DNA of 64,000 nucleotides from Pseudooceanicola marinus (GCF_002786295.1 NZ_PGTC01000008.1:62001-126000); one strand, 5' to 3'; shown: positions 1 to 9,594, counted from the first letter of the stretch. The notes: generated from the sequence alone by a model not told the origin. Made by a program: numbers and translations.

Positions 1-240
1 GCCGGATCCTGGCAGATGGCCAACCGCTACAAGACCATGCTGGCGGATGAATTCGAGCACGGCTTTGCCGTCGACTGGATGCGCAAGGACCTGGGGATCT
101 GCCTGTCGACGGGTGACGAGATCGGCGCGCCGCTGCCCGTCACGGCCCTGGTCGATCAGTTCTACAAGGACGTGCAGGCCATGGGCGGTGGTCGGTGGGA
201 TACCTCCAGCCTCATCAAGCGGCTGAAGGCCTTCGAATAA
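1..240 (+). CDS. 3-hydroxyisobutyrate dehydrogenase-like oxidoreductase, C-terminal fragment
   Basis: Only the last 79 codons are in the window; the reading frame is already open at base 1, so the gene starts upstream. The visible part is the all-helical C-terminal domain of the beta-hydroxyacid dehydrogenase family (3-hydroxyisobutyrate dehydrogenase / tartronate semialdehyde reductase). The stretch AVDWMRKDLG and the following GAPLPVTALVDQFY match the usual end of this domain, which forms the substrate pocket and dimer contact. The N-terminal NAD-binding domain is outside, so the exact substrate cannot be judged. The gene ends in TAA just before a bidirectional terminator shared with the convergent SMR gene. 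Confidence 0.8.
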   Translation, partial: AGSWQMANRYKTMLADEFEHGFAVDWMRKDLGICLSTGDEIGAPLPVTALVDQFYKDVQAMGGGRWDTSSLIKRLKAFE

Positions 241-258
241 GCCTTTGTCCGTAAATGA

Positions 259-283
259 AAAAGGGGCGTTCTTCGCCCCTTTT
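259..283. terminator. bidirectional rho-independent terminator
   Basis: A perfect 10-bp inverted repeat (AAAAGGGGCG at 259-268, CGCCCCTTTT at 274-283) with a 5-nt loop lies between two convergent genes. The A-rich and T-rich ends make it work in both directions. Confidence 0.85.
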
Positions 284-303
284 CTGTCCGCTGAACAGGC
301 CGC

Positions 304-636
304 TCAGTGCGGTGAGGCGTTGGAGAAGACCTGGATCACCACGATGCCCGCGCCGATCAGCAACATGCCGAGAACCGCCGCCAGGTCGAGCTTCTGCCCG
401 AAGACGACGAAGCCGATCAGCGCGATGAAGACGATCCCCATGCCCGACCACAGCGCATAGACCACGCCCACGGGCATGTGGCGCAGGGTCAGCGACAGGA
501 AGTAGAAGCTGGCGCCATAGGCCACGACCGTGATGATCGCGGGCACCAGCCGGGTGAACTGCTGGCTGGCGTGCAGGGCCGAGGTGCCGATGGTTTCCAG
601 CGCCACGGCGATGATGAGAGTGAGGTAGGCGGGCAA
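304..636 (-). CDS. SMR family multidrug exporter, EmrE-like
   Basis: A 110-residue protein with four membrane helices, exactly the length of E. coli EmrE and alignable to it throughout. Glu14 in the first helix (ALE, then TIGTSAL) is the proton/drug-binding glutamate of the family. YALWSGMGIV and FGQKLDL are the usual SMR signatures in helices 3 and 4. The product is expected to work as an antiparallel dimer in the inner membrane, exchanging protons for cationic drugs or quaternary amines. The start codon is TTG, chosen because it places the key Glu at position 14 and has an AGGA 9 nt upstream; no in-frame ATG fits. The specific substrate is unknown. Confidence 0.9.
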   Translation of the reverse strand: MPAYLTLIIAVALETIGTSALHASQQFTRLVPAIITVVAYGASFYFLSLTLRHMPVGVVYALWSGMGIVFIALIGFVVFGQKLDLAAVLGMLLIGAGIVVIQVFSNASPH

Positions 637-678
637 GGGCGTTGTCCTGGATTGGGGCGAGGCGGGCCAGCTGGCCCG

Positions 679-1326
679 TCAGGTGGCGACGTACCAGTCC
701 TTGCGGTGGTTGATCGCGATGACGAAGTTCACCACCACGGCCCCCAGCAGGGACCAGAGGAAGGCACCGCCCTGCAGCACGAAGAAGGCGACGGTGAACA
801 GGCACAGGTCGAAGGTCAGCTGGGTCCAGCCAGCGCGGAAGCCGGTCTTGTCCTGCAGGTAGAGCCCAAGGATACCGATCCCGCCCAGCGAGGCACCGTG
901 CCGGAAGAGCGCCAGCAGGCCCGAGCCGGTGACGAAGCCGAAGAGGATGGCGCCGACCCAGGGCGTCAGCTCGGCGAAGAGGATCTCGGTGCCGAGGAAC
1001 TTCGACAGCAGCGACAGCATGGCCACCGCGATGAAGGTCTTGATGGTGAACCGCAGGCCCATGCGCGAATAGCCCAGCCAGTAGAAGGGCAGGTTGACCA
1101 CGAAGAAGACGGGGCCGAAGCTCCACCCGGTGATGTAGGAGATCAGCACGGCAAGGCCGGCGGTCTGGCCCGTCACCAGCCCGAGATGGGTCAGGATGAC
1201 GATGCCGAAGCCGCACATCGTGGTGCCGTAGATCAGCCCCTGCGTATCTTCCAGAAGCGTGTGATTGCCCTTGCGCACAGCCACCTGGGCCTCGGCCTCG
1301 GTCGCGGTTTCCGTTCCGTTGCTCAT
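679..1326 (-). CDS. YitT family membrane protein (copy 1)
   Basis: A 215-residue integral membrane protein of the YitT/DUF161 family, with about five or six hydrophobic segments. Family signatures visible include GLVTGQTAGLAVLISY, NLPFYWLGY and GASLGGIGILGLYLQD. No activity is established for this short, DUF2179-free form. The start ATG follows GGGGAG in the leader. It is paralogous to the next gene upstream on the same strand (1432-2058), from which it is separated by about 105 nt, so the two are a tandem duplication, possibly cotranscribed. The N-terminal 25 residues are polar and differ from the sister protein. Confidence 0.85.
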   Translation of the reverse strand: MSNGTETATEAEAQVAVRKGNHTLLEDTQGLIYGTTMCGFGIVILTHLGLVTGQTAGLAVLISYITGWSFGPVFFVVNLPFYWLGYSRMGLRFTIKTFIAVAMLSLLSKFLGTEILFAELTPWVGAILFGFVTGSGLLALFRHGASLGGIGILGLYLQDKTGFRAGWTQLTFDLCLFTVAFFVLQGGAFLWSLLGAVVVNFVIAINHRKDWYVAT

Positions 1327-1431
1327 GCAGATCTCCCCGTCGTCCCCTCCCGTGGGGCGCCTGTCGTCCCGTCCGTCCTAGTCCGGGGTCGGAGGCCTGT
1401 CCAGAGCCTGTCCGGCCCGCAGGCGGACGGG

Positions 1432-2058
1432 TCAGTCCGCGATGTAGCGGTCGCGGCGGTGGTTGAATGCGATGACGGTGTTGAGGATGACCGCCCCGAA
1501 AAGCGAGTAAAGCACGGTGCGCGTGTCGAAGAGGAAATAGGCCACCGCGAAAAGCACCGCGTCGACGATCAGCTGCACGTAGCCCGCGCGGAACCCGGTG
1601 CGATCCTGCACCATCAGCGCGATCACCCCCAGGCCGCCCAGTGACCCCTTGTGGCGAAAGACGCCCAGCAGGCCATAGCCCGTCAGCACCCCGAAGATCG
1701 CCGTGCCCAGGATCGGATTCAGGTACTCGAACTGCAGTCCCAGGGGGATGTAGTCCGCCAGGAGCGACAGCGCGGTGACGCAGAAGAAGCTTTTCAGCGT
1801 GAACTCGGCGCCGAGGCGTTTCCAGGCGAAGGCGTAGAACGGCAGGTTCACCAGGAAGAAGACCGTGCCGAAACTCCACCCCGTGACATAGGCGATGATC
1901 AGGGCCAGCCCCGCGGTCTGACCGGTGATGAAGCCCAGCGAGGAGATGAAGACGATCCCCGTGGCCGTGGTCAGAAGCGCGATGGCAAAGCCCTGCGCGT
2001 CTTCAAATGGCGTGTGGGACTGGCGATATTCGGTCGGGATCAGAAAGGGGGCCGGCAT
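1432..2058 (-). CDS. YitT family membrane protein (copy 2)
   Basis: A 208-residue YitT/DUF161 membrane protein, clearly related to its downstream neighbour: both share GFITGQTAGLAL-type and GWSFG..FF.VNLPFY segments, a KGSLGG/GASLGG motif and a C-terminal NHR(R/K)D. I start it at the ATG at 2058 because an ACGGAG Shine-Dalgarno sits just before it; an alternative in-frame start at 2094 would add 12 residues. Function is unknown; the hydrophobic pattern suggests an inner-membrane transporter or channel-like protein. The strand switches after it, with the PfpI gene diverging. Confidence 0.83.
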   Translation of the reverse strand: MPAPFLIPTEYRQSHTPFEDAQGFAIALLTTATGIVFISSLGFITGQTAGLALIIAYVTGWSFGTVFFLVNLPFYAFAWKRLGAEFTLKSFFCVTALSLLADYIPLGLQFEYLNPILGTAIFGVLTGYGLLGVFRHKGSLGGLGVIALMVQDRTGFRAGYVQLIVDAVLFAVAYFLFDTRTVLYSLFGAVILNTVIAFNHRRDRYIAD

Positions 2059-2347
2059 GGTCAACTCCGTGTTCGGACGGGCGAGAGGCGACAAAATAGG
2101 TCAGCAATGCTTCCTTTATATCGTGCCTTCGCCGCGAGAGACCAGAGGCCATGAGGGAGGGCCCGCCAGAACGGCGAGTCACCGGGACGATCTCTCCGGA
2201 TCTGCCCAACAAACGGTCGCGAAAGCCTCGGGCGGCGGCTTTCCTCCGGCCCCGGCACGCGATGGAACCCTTACCGGGGGGCAGCGTGTTGATCTCATGA
2301 ACGGGGATGAGACGCCCCAAAGACATGAGCCGAAAGGAGACATCCCG

Positions 2348-2908
2348 ATGCCCAACATCGCACAATCCCGTATCCTGATCCTCGCGACCGATGGTTTCGA
2401 GCAATCCGAACTGGAATTCCCCCGCGACAAGCTGCGTGAGTGGGGCGCCGACGTGAAGGTGGCCAGCCTGGACGGCAAGCCGATCCGCGGCTGGGACGAC
2501 AAGACCTGGGGCAACGAGGTCGAGGCCGACCTGTCGCTTTCGGATGCCCGCGCCCCTGATTTCGATGCCATCGTCCTGCCGGGCGGCCAGATCAACCCCG
2601 ACGTCCTGCGCACCAAGCCCGAGGCGGTCGAGCTGGTGAAGGCGTTCCACGACGCCGGCAAGATCGTTGCCGCGATCTGTCACGGCCCCTGGATGCTGGT
2701 CGAGGCCGGCATAGTGAAGGACCTGCCGGTGACCTCCTTCCCGTCGATCCGCACCGACCTGGAAAACGCCGGTGGCATCTGGGAAGACAGCGAAGTCGTC
2801 TGCGAGAAAGGGATCGTCACCTCGCGCAACCCCGGCGATCTGGAGGCCTTCGTGTCGAAGATCGTCGAAGAAGTCCGCGAGGGGCGTCACACACGGCGGG
2901 CTGCCTGA
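2348..2908 (+). CDS. PfpI/DJ-1 family glutamine amidotransferase-like protein
   Basis: A 186-residue single-domain protein of the DJ-1/PfpI superfamily, close to the YraA/general-stress-protein-18 branch. The nucleophile elbow AICHGPWML carries the conserved Cys followed by His, and an acidic residue early in the chain (GFEQSELEFP) matches the usual Glu. Members act on glycated or methylglyoxal-damaged molecules or as weak peptidases; which applies here cannot be told. The start is fixed by AAAGGAG 7 nt upstream of the ATG; the frame is open further upstream but that part has no homology signal. A GC hairpin follows the stop. Confidence 0.87.
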   Translation: MPNIAQSRILILATDGFEQSELEFPRDKLREWGADVKVASLDGKPIRGWDDKTWGNEVEADLSLSDARAPDFDAIVLPGGQINPDVLRTKPEAVELVKAFHDAGKIVAAICHGPWMLVEAGIVKDLPVTSFPSIRTDLENAGGIWEDSEVVCEKGIVTSRNPGDLEAFVSKIVEEVREGRHTRRAA

Positions 2909-2936
2909 TACAGGCGCTCTCTACAGCCCGACCGTG

Positions 2937-2960
2937 GGGCCGGTCCTTCGGGGCCGGCCC
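2937..2960 (+). terminator. hairpin terminator after the PfpI gene
   Basis: GGGCCGG (2937-2943) pairs with CCGGCCC (2954-2960) across a 10-nt loop, followed by TTCTGTCTT. It lies 29 nt after the PfpI stop codon. Confidence 0.6.
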
Positions 2961-3067
2961 TTCTGTCTTGCGCGGTGCCTTCAATTTTCATCATTTGAGC
3001 TGTCCGCTTAACCGCCCGGCAAGGGACGCCCCTTAGCGTCGCCCCGGTCAGCGAGCGAGAGGGCAGC

Positions 3068-5137
3068 ATGATCCAGATTTTCGGCGGCAAGCGCAGTGAG
3101 GCGGCGGCGACCTGTGCCGATGAGATTGCGGCGATCGACGGCTCGCACCTGCTGGTGCGCTACGACATGCAGGGCACGATCCTGTCGGTCAACGACACCT
3201 TCTGCCGGGAAACCGGGCACAGGCGAGAGGAGGTCGTCGGCCAACCCTACCTGACGCTGGTGCGTCAGAAGGATCATGACCTGCCGGAGGTGCGCAACCT
3301 CTGGCGCGACATGGCCGAGGGCAAGGTCATCAACCGTATCGTGCCCCGTCTGAACGGCGAACAGGAAGAGGACTGGTTCGATGTGACCTATGCCCCCGTC
3401 GCCGCGCCCGAGGGCGGCTACAGCCACGTAATCTCCGTCGCGCGCAAGATATCGGCGCATCATTTCCGCCGCCGCGACAACCGCAGCCAGGTGGATGCGG
3501 TGAAACGCTCTATGGCCGTGGTGGAATACGATCTCGACGGCACGATCCTCGACGCGAACGAGATATTCCTGAAGCCCATGGGCTACGACCTGGGTGACGT
3601 GAAGGGCAAGCATCACCGCATCTTTATGGCCCCTGAAGAGGCCGGAGACGCCAATTACAAGGCCTTCTGGGAGCGGCTGCGCCAAGGCTCGTCCGAGAAG
3701 GGCCAGGTGCAGCGGCGCGACCGCATGGGGCGGATCCGCTGGCTGGAGGCCACTTATGAGACCCTGATCGACCCCGAAGGGCGCCCCTTCAAGGTCGTCG
3801 AATATGCCTTCGACGTGACCGAGGCCAAGAACCTGGAGGCCGATGCGGCCAGTCAGATCGACGCGATCCAGAAGGTTCAGGCGGTTATTGCCTTCGACAC
3901 CACCGGCAAGATCCTCAGCGTCAATGACCGCTTCTGCGAGGCCATGGGCTACGCCCGGGAAGAACTGGTCGGTCGGCCCCACTCGATGTTCGTGCCCGCC
4001 GACTATGCCCGCTCGGATGAGTATCGTCAGTTCTGGGAAGACCTGCGCGCCGGGCGCGAGAACGCCGGCAATTTCCAGAGGATCGGCAAGGGCGGGCGGG
4101 TCGTGCATATCCGCGCCAGCTACAACCCGATCCTCAATGCCGCAGGCGAGGTGGTGAAGGTGGTGAAATACGCCATAGACACCACCGCGCTGCAACTGGC
4201 GGTGGACACGATGCAGCAAGGGCTCGACCGGCTGGCCGCCGGCGACCTGTCGGTGCGGCTGGAACAGAACCTGGGCGACTTGGACATGATCCGGCAGAAG
4301 TTCAACGAGGCGGTCGGCAAGGTCGACGAGGTGATCGGTCAGGTGCTGGCGCGGGCCAGCGATGTCTACGGCGAAACCGGCGCGATCACCGGGGCCACCA
4401 CGGAATTGTCGCAGCGCACCGAACAGCAGGCGGCAACGCTGCAGACCACGGCTGCGGCACTGACGGAACTGTCGGCCTCGGTCCAGCATGCGGCCGAGGC
4501 GGCGAGCGAGGCGCAGGACAAGGCGGACCTGGCGAAAAAGAGCACCGAGGAAACGGGGCGCGTCGTCGGCGACGCCGTGGGCGCGATGACGGAAATCCAG
4601 GAAAGCTCCAACCGGATCACCTCGATCACCAATGTCATCGACGACATCGCATTCCAGACTAACTTGCTGGCGCTGAACGCGGGCGTCGAGGCGGCACGGG
4701 CGGGCGATGCCGGGCGTGGCTTCGCCGTCGTCGCGCAGGAGGTGCGGGCGCTGGCGCAACGGTCCTCGGACGCGGCGCGCGAAATCGCCGAGCTGATTGC
4801 CATGTCGACCCGTCAGGTGGGCCAGGGTGTCGACCTGGTTGGCCGCGCGGGGCGTTCGATCGAGGAGATCGACAGCCGCTTCGGAGAGATCAACCGCATC
4901 GTCGCCCAGATCGCCACCTCCTCCCGGGAGCAGGCCATGGGTATCTCCGAGATGAATTCCTCGGTCAGCGACCTTGATCACGCCACGCAGGAGAACGCCG
5001 CCATGGCGGAGGAAACCAGCGCGGCGATCCAGACCCTGGCGGAAGGCATCGCCGACGTGCAGCAGGCGGTCAGCTATTTCGCGGGTGCCGCCCAGGCCGG
5101 GGCACCGCGCGGACCGTCCCTGCGCCGCGCTGGCTAG
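3068..5137 (+). CDS. soluble methyl-accepting chemotaxis protein with three PAS domains
   Basis: A 689-residue receptor without any transmembrane segment. Three PAS domains lie in series (about residues 20-135, 145-255 and 265-375), each opening with an (I/V)xxFDxxGxILxxN-like strand and ending in a V.KYA.D or V.YAFDVT segment. A short linker (about 380-430) leads to the methyl-accepting coiled-coil domain (about 440-680). Its signalling tip, around residue 523, reads [16 protein letters not shown] and then [17 protein letters not shown]. Such receptors sense intracellular redox state or small ligands and feed CheA; a che operon lies at 23-28 kb. No C-terminal CheR-tethering pentapeptide is visible. 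A GAGAGGGCAGC leader precedes the ATG. Confidence 0.93.
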   Translation: MIQIFGGKRSEAAATCADEIAAIDGSHLLVRYDMQGTILSVNDTFCRETGHRREEVVGQPYLTLVRQKDHDLPEVRNLWRDMAEGKVINRIVPRLNGEQEEDWFDVTYAPVAAPEGGYSHVISVARKISAHHFRRRDNRSQVDAVKRSMAVVEYDLDGTILDANEIFLKPMGYDLGDVKGKHHRIFMAPEEAGDANYKAFWERLRQGSSEKGQVQRRDRMGRIRWLEATYETLIDPEGRPFKVVEYAFDVTEAKNLEADAASQIDAIQKVQAVIAFDTTGKILSVNDRFCEAMGYAREELVGRPHSMFVPADYARSDEYRQFWEDLRAGRENAGNFQRIGKGGRVVHIRASYNPILNAAGEVVKVVKYAIDTTALQLAVDTMQQGLDRLAAGDLSVRLEQNLGDLDMIRQKFNEAVGKVDEVIGQVLARASDVYGETGAITGATTELSQRTEQQAATLQTTAAALTELSASVQHAAEAASEAQDKADLAKKSTEETGRVVGDAVGAMTEIQESSNRITSITNVIDDIAFQTNLLALNAGVEAARAGDAGRGFAVVAQEVRALAQRSSDAAREIAELIAMSTRQVGQGVDLVGRAGRSIEEIDSRFGEINRIVAQIATSSREQAMGISEMNSSVSDLDHATQENAAMAEETSAAIQTLAEGIADVQQAVSYFAGAAQAGAPRGPSLRRAG

Positions 5138-5598
5138 AGGCGGGATCAGGGGCCCCCTGTGGCGCAGAGACCGCTAGGTGAAATGCGCCCTGTCGGAACC
5201 AGGATTCCCTCCCGGCCTGTCCTGCCGACCACCTTCGCGGCGACGCCGGCTGCCGGTCCGGAACGAGCCTCCTCAGGGTTGGTGCGACAAGCATGTGTAT
5301 GGGGCGAGGCATCGCAGGAATGATCGCAGGACAGGCCGGGGCACCGCGGTTCAGGTGCGTGGCCCGGCGCCGGGGCGTCGACAGTGCAGGCGATGAGCAG
5401 AGCGCGTTCAGTGCGCGGCAACTCCGGTATATTCTCGCAGGGTGATGCGACGCGGCGCAATTTGCGCCAGCGCCAGTCTTCATGACGCGATTATCCATCT
5501 TCCAGAGTTTGAGATGGGTCACTTTGCCCAGTAATCTGCCATGGGACGTGCCCCGGCGGTTGCCGGACGGAGGCTGTCCATGGAGGGAGATTTATTCA
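5138..5598. other. 461-bp intergenic region with no convincing gene
   Basis: Short frames here lack both family features and ribosome-binding sites. A possible -10 box (TATATT, 5428-5433) precedes the small secreted protein, with no good -35. A block around 5332-5346 (AGGCCGGGGCACCGCG) repeats the same bases from the end of the chemoreceptor gene (about 5096-5111), probably by chance or as a short duplication. Confidence 0.4.
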
Positions 5599-6060
5599 AT
5601 GGCATTTATTCTACGGTGGCTTTCGCCACTACGCAGTTTGCTCGGGCGCGCTGTCGCGCCGGTCTTGCTGTCCACCTGCATTGCAGGCGCCGCCGCGGCC
5701 TCCTGCGACGGCTACTGGGATGAGGGCGACCGCCTGTATGATCGCGCCGATGCCCTGTACCTGTGGGCCGAGCGGGGGATCGAGAGCTTGAGAGGCGCCT
5801 CGGTGGACGCCGCCACCTGCAATGCGATCCGCAGCTATCGGGGGATGATCGGGGAGGCCCGTGGCGCCTTCCGGGACTCGGCCGAAAGCTATCGGAAGGC
5901 AATTTTCGCCTGCGCCGATGCCTATAACTCGACCCGGGACGGCTACTACCTCCAACTCAGCGAGGATGCCCGCTTCAACCGGGATGTGTCGCTGGAGGCC
6001 GTGGATTATTCCGGCGACCTGCGGGACTGGCTGAGCCGAGAGGTCCGGCGCTGCGACTGA
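5599..6060 (+). CDS. small secreted protein of unknown function
   Basis: A 153-residue protein with a typical signal peptide: positive start (RWLSPLRSLLGR), hydrophobic core, and a likely cleavage near GAAAASC. The mature part is mostly helical and acidic, rich in Tyr, Asp and Arg, with four Cys (after the A-A-S-C start, TCNAIRSY, FACADAY and the final RRCD) that could form two disulfides in the periplasm. I recognise no family. The start is chosen at the ATG preceded by GAGGGAGA with 8-nt spacing; an open frame from 5482 has no such site and would bury the signal peptide. It stands alone and converges with icd. Confidence 0.7.
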   Translation: MAFILRWLSPLRSLLGRAVAPVLLSTCIAGAAAASCDGYWDEGDRLYDRADALYLWAERGIESLRGASVDAATCNAIRSYRGMIGEARGAFRDSAESYRKAIFACADAYNSTRDGYYLQLSEDARFNRDVSLEAVDYSGDLRDWLSREVRRCD

Positions 6061-6103
6061 TCAGCGGGCACCCGCACCAGCCAGGATGCGCCCCATGAAC
6101 GAG

Positions 6104-6130
6104 AAAGGCCCGCGCGGGGCGCGGGCCTTT
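6104..6130. terminator. bidirectional terminator between secreted protein gene and icd
   Basis: AAAGGCCCGCG (6104-6114) pairs with CGCGGGCCTTT (6120-6130), an 11-bp perfect stem with a 5-nt loop, between two convergent genes. Confidence 0.85.
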
Positions 6131-6155
6131 GCATTCGTGATGACGCGAGGCGGCT

Positions 6156-7370
6156 TCAGCCAGCCAGGGCCTTGTTCAGGTTCTCGTCCACCTTTTCGAG
6201 GAACTGCATGGTCGTGAGCCACCCCTGGTCGGGACCAACCAGCAGCGCCAGGTCCTTGGTCATGAAGCCGTTTTCGACGGTTTCGACCACCACTTTCTCC
6301 AGCGTGGTGGCAAAGGCCATCAGCGCGGTGTTCCCGTCGAGCTTCGCGCGGTGCTTCAGCCCGCCGGTCCAGGCGTAGATCGAGGCGATGGAGTTGGTCG
6401 AGGTGGACTTGCCTTCCTGGTGCTGGCGGTAGTGACGGGTCACCGTGCCATGCGCCGCCTCGGCCTCGATGATCTTGCCGTCCGGCGTCATCAGCTGCGA
6501 GGTCATCATGCCGAGGGAGCCGAAACCCTGGGCCACGGTGTCGGACTGCACGTCGCCGTCGTAGTTCTTCAACGCCCAGACGAATTTGCCGTTCCATTTC
6601 AGCGCGCAGGCCACCATGTCGTCGATCAGCCGGTGTTCGTACCAGATCTTCTTGGCCTTGAACTGTTCCTCGAACTCCTCCTCATAGATCTCCTGGAAGA
6701 TGTCCTTGAAGCGGCCATCGTAGGCCTTGAGGATGGTGTTCTTGGTCGACAAATAGACCGGCCAGCCCAGGTTCAGACCGTAGTTGAACGAGGCCCGGGC
6801 GAAGTCGCGGATCGACTGGTCGAGGTTGTACATGCCCATGTAGACGCCGGCCGAGGGCGCGTCATAGACCACCTTCTCGATCTCGGTGCCATCCTCGCCG
6901 ACGAATTTCATCGTCAGCTGGCCCTTGCCGGGGAAGGTGAAATCGGTGGCCTTGTACTGATCGCCGAAGGCATGGCGGCCCACCACGATGGGCGAGGTCC
7001 AGCCCGGCACGAGGCGCGGCACGTTGCGGCAGATGATCGGCTGGCGGAAGACGACGCCGCCCAGGATGTTGCGGATCGTCCCGTTGGGGCTGCGCCACAT
7101 CTTCTTCAGCCCGAATTCCTCGACCCGGCCTTCGTCGGGGGTGATCGTGGCGCATTTCACGCCGACGCCCACTTCCTTGATCTTGTTGGCGGCGTCGATG
7201 GTGATCTGGTCGTCGGTTTCATCCCGGACCTGGATCGACAGGTCGTAATACAGCAGGTCGATGTCGAGATAGGGTTCGATCAGCTTCTTCTTGATGAAAT
7301 CCCACATGATGCGGGTCATCTCGTCGCCGTCGAGTTCGACGACGGGGTTCTCCACCTTGATCTTCGTCAT
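6156..7370 (-). CDS. icd: isocitrate dehydrogenase (NADP+)
   Basis: A 404-residue cytosolic NADP-dependent isocitrate dehydrogenase of the dimeric, eukaryote-like subfamily. It converts isocitrate to 2-oxoglutarate and CO2 in the TCA cycle and is a main NADPH source. Diagnostic segments: ELDGDEMTR at the start, [12 protein letters not shown] with the substrate Ser/Asn, the Arg pair in [12 protein letters not shown], the catalytic Tyr/Lys region, [12 protein letters not shown] with metal-binding Asp, and [12 protein letters not shown] for NADP phosphate binding. Length is normal. The ATG follows AGGGAG. It is transcribed alone; the region ahead is AT-richer than average, as expected for a promoter. 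Confidence 0.97.
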   Translation of the reverse strand: MTKIKVENPVVELDGDEMTRIMWDFIKKKLIEPYLDIDLLYYDLSIQVRDETDDQITIDAANKIKEVGVGVKCATITPDEGRVEEFGLKKMWRSPNGTIRNILGGVVFRQPIICRNVPRLVPGWTSPIVVGRHAFGDQYKATDFTFPGKGQLTMKFVGEDGTEIEKVVYDAPSAGVYMGMYNLDQSIRDFARASFNYGLNLGWPVYLSTKNTILKAYDGRFKDIFQEIYEEEFEEQFKAKKIWYEHRLIDDMVACALKWNGKFVWALKNYDGDVQSDTVAQGFGSLGMMTSQLMTPDGKIIEAEAAHGTVTRHYRQHQEGKSTSTNSIASIYAWTGGLKHRAKLDGNTALMAFATTLEKVVVETVENGFMTKDLALLVGPDQGWLTTMQFLEKVDENLNKALAG

Positions 7371-7504
7371 GGGCTGGCTCCCTGCGATATCTGGAACGGG
7401 CTGGAATCAAGCCGCGCGCGGCTTTCATCGCCTCTGTAGACTAAAGAGACGTTAGCGGAAACCCTAGGTATGCTGTTGTATACAGAAAAGTGAGCCGGGA
7501 TCTG

Positions 7505-7528
7505 CGCCCCGCCGGAACGGGCGGGGCG
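7505..7528 (-). terminator. GC hairpin after the Bcr/CflA-type exporter
   Basis: CGCCCCGCC (7505-7513) and GGCGGGGCG (7520-7528) form a 9-bp stem with a 6-nt loop, 9 nt beyond the stop codon of the minus-strand exporter. There is no immediate T run, so it may be a weak terminator or a 3'-end stabiliser. Confidence 0.5.
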
Positions 7529-7536
7529 GATCGGCG

Positions 7537-8754
7537 TCAGACGTCGCGTTTGCGCTCCAGCCGGCGCATGCGCAGCAGCATGGGCATGGCGATGCTGCAC
7601 AGGACGATGGTGGTCAGAAGCTGCGGCAGGATGGTGCCGTTGAAGGCCTGGGCAACGAGGGTGGAGATCACCGCGGCGACGATGGTCGAAATGGCGCCCA
7701 GGACCGAGGCCGCCAGCCCGGCGATATGGCCGATGGGTTCCATGGCCAGTGCGTTCAGGTTGCCCATCGACAGACCCATCTGGAACATCGCTGCCCCCTG
7801 CCAGACCAGATAGGCAAAGAAATAGGGGCTGTAGCCCGGGGTGTGCGGCAGAACCATATGCGCCGCCAGAAGGGCCAGGGACAGAAGCAGGAAGATTGCC
7901 TGGGTTGTCGTGATGATCAGGCGCATCCCGAAGCGCACGACCAAGGCGGCGTTCACCATCGAGGACGTGGCGCAGAACAGGCCGATGCCGAAGAACCAGA
8001 CGGGGAAAGCATCGCCCAGATCGAAAATATGTGCGAACGTCGGTTCTATCATCGAGATCGATGTGAACATCACCGAGAAGATTGCGGTCTGGACGAGCAG
8101 CGACAGCCGCACCATGGGAATGCCGAACATCTCCTGCAGGGCGTGCCACAGGGCGACGACGCGGAACTTCTGGCGGCGTTCACGGGGCAGGGGTTCCGGC
8201 AGGCGCGCCATCAGCCAGGTGGAGCCGACGATGGAGAAGAGGAAATAGGCCAGGAAGATCGAGCGCCAGCCGCCGGCGGTGATGATCCAGTCACCGATCA
8301 TCGGCGCCATGGCCGGGAAGACGGTAAAGACGATGAAGACAAAGGAGATCAGCCGCGCCATTTCGCGGCCCGCGTAAAGGTCACGGATGATGGCGATGGC
8401 CACCACGCGCGGCGCCGAGGCGCCCAGGCCCTGCAGGACGCGCCCGATCACCAGCCATTGTAGCGTCGGCGCCTGCCAGGCGATCAGCGCCCCGGCGATA
8501 TAGACGAAGGCACCGAAGAGGATCACCGTCTTGCGCCCGAAACTGTCCGAGAGCGGCCCGGTGAACAGGGTGCCGACGCCCATGCCCACCATGAAGGACG
8601 ATAGCACCAACTGGGCATCCTTGGCGTCGCCCCCGGCCAGTTCACGCCCGATCTCCGTCAAGGCCGGCAGCATGGAGTCGATGGAGAAGGCCACTGTCGC
8701 CATCGTCATCGCCATCAGCGCCACGAATTCGACGGGATGCAGGCGTTTGGGCAT
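7537..8754 (-). CDS. MFS drug exporter, Bcr/CflA type
   Basis: A 12-helix major facilitator protein of about 405 residues in the Bcr/CflA drug-resistance branch. Features seen: the helix-1 motif FSIDSMLPALTEIG, the loop 2-3 motif GPLSDSFGRKTVI, and the helix 4-5 segment GRVLQGLGASAPRVVAIAIIRD typical of this branch. It is expected to expel drugs or metabolites in exchange for protons. I place the start at the ATG at 8754 because it puts helix 1 near the N-terminus as in relatives and has a weak GAAAGA ahead; further in-frame starts at 8793 and 8856 are possible but lack a clear ribosome site. No regulator gene is attached. Confidence 0.87.
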   Translation of the reverse strand: MPKRLHPVEFVALMAMTMATVAFSIDSMLPALTEIGRELAGGDAKDAQLVLSSFMVGMGVGTLFTGPLSDSFGRKTVILFGAFVYIAGALIAWQAPTLQWLVIGRVLQGLGASAPRVVAIAIIRDLYAGREMARLISFVFIVFTVFPAMAPMIGDWIITAGGWRSIFLAYFLFSIVGSTWLMARLPEPLPRERRQKFRVVALWHALQEMFGIPMVRLSLLVQTAIFSVMFTSISMIEPTFAHIFDLGDAFPVWFFGIGLFCATSSMVNAALVVRFGMRLIITTTQAIFLLLSLALLAAHMVLPHTPGYSPYFFAYLVWQGAAMFQMGLSMGNLNALAMEPIGHIAGLAASVLGAISTIVAAVISTLVAQAFNGTILPQLLTTIVLCSIAMPMLLRMRRLERKRDV

Positions 8755-8928
8755 GGAAATGTCTTTCGTCTGAGGAAACTGGTCTTGATGCATGCCGCTA
8801 GCACGTTTTCTGCGGGCGGGCCAGTTGCCCGCCTGCGCATTCCCGCACAGAGGCATCTGCCCGCCAAATGGGGCGGGCAGGGAGGCTATCCGGCCCTTGC
8901 GGAGGATCGTGGCGGTTGCCCTGGCGGA

Positions 8929-9594
8929 TCAGGCCTCGGGGGCGTCGCCTTCGGCCAGCTTGCCCGTAATCTCGTCGATGACCTGCAGCCACAGCTCCAC
9001 CGGCTGGGCGCCGGGCACCGCGTGCTGCTGCGCGACGATGAAGGTGGGCACGGAATTCACCCCCATCTTGCGCGAATGCGCGTCGCGGTCGCGGATCGCC
9101 TGTTCGTCGGCATCGCTTTCCAGCAGGCGGCGGACCACGGCGGCGTCCATGCCGGCGCTGTCGGCGATATCGGCCAGAACCTCGTGATCGCCGATGTCGC
9201 GCCCGTCGCGGAAGTTAGCGGCAAAGAGCGCGTCGACCACCTTGCCCTGCACCTGTTCCAGCCCCGCCCAGTGGATCAGGCGGTGCGCGTCCAGGGTGTT
9301 CGGCGTCCGGGTGATCTGGGTGAAATCGGCCTCGACCCCGTCGGCCTTCGCCCGTTCGGCGATCTGGTCATAGACCTTGTCGGCTGTTTCCTCGCCGAAT
9401 TTCGACACCAGGTAGGCGCGCCGGTCCATGCCCTCACGTGGCATGTCGGGGTTCAGCTGGAAGGGATGCCATTCGATGACGAAGGGGTGGCCCGGCCGTT
9501 CCGCCAGGGCGCGGTCCAGAAGGGTCTTGCCGATGTAGCACCAGGGGCAGATGGGGTCGGACAGGATGTCGATCTTCACGGGGGTGTCGGTCAT
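8929..9594 (-). CDS. DsbA family oxidoreductase, FrnE-like
   Basis: A 221-residue thioredoxin-fold protein of the FrnE/HCCA-isomerase-like DsbA family. The active site CPWC (in SDPICPWCYIG) sits near the N-terminus, followed by the helical insert that typifies the family; GVNSVPTFIV carries the cis-Pro loop. There is no signal peptide, so it is a cytoplasmic disulfide or thiol-transfer enzyme. Its ATG overlaps the stop of the upstream acyl-CoA synthetase by 4 nt (ATGA), showing translational coupling. The frame stays open upstream, but that part is the out-of-frame shadow of the synthetase gene. Confidence 0.9.
   Translation of the reverse strand: MTDTPVKIDILSDPICPWCYIGKTLLDRALAERPGHPFVIEWHPFQLNPDMPREGMDRRAYLVSKFGEETADKVYDQIAERAKADGVEADFTQITRTPNTLDAHRLIHWAGLEQVQGKVVDALFAANFRDGRDIGDHEVLADIADSAGMDAAVVRRLLESDADEQAIRDRDAHSRKMGVNSVPTFIVAQQHAVPGAQPVELWLQVIDEITGKLAEGDAPEA

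Noticed and set aside
215-1879. A 554-codon minus-strand frame across the SMR and YitT genes
   Set aside because: It spans three genes in another frame, is Arg/Pro/Gly-rich and has no ribosome site.
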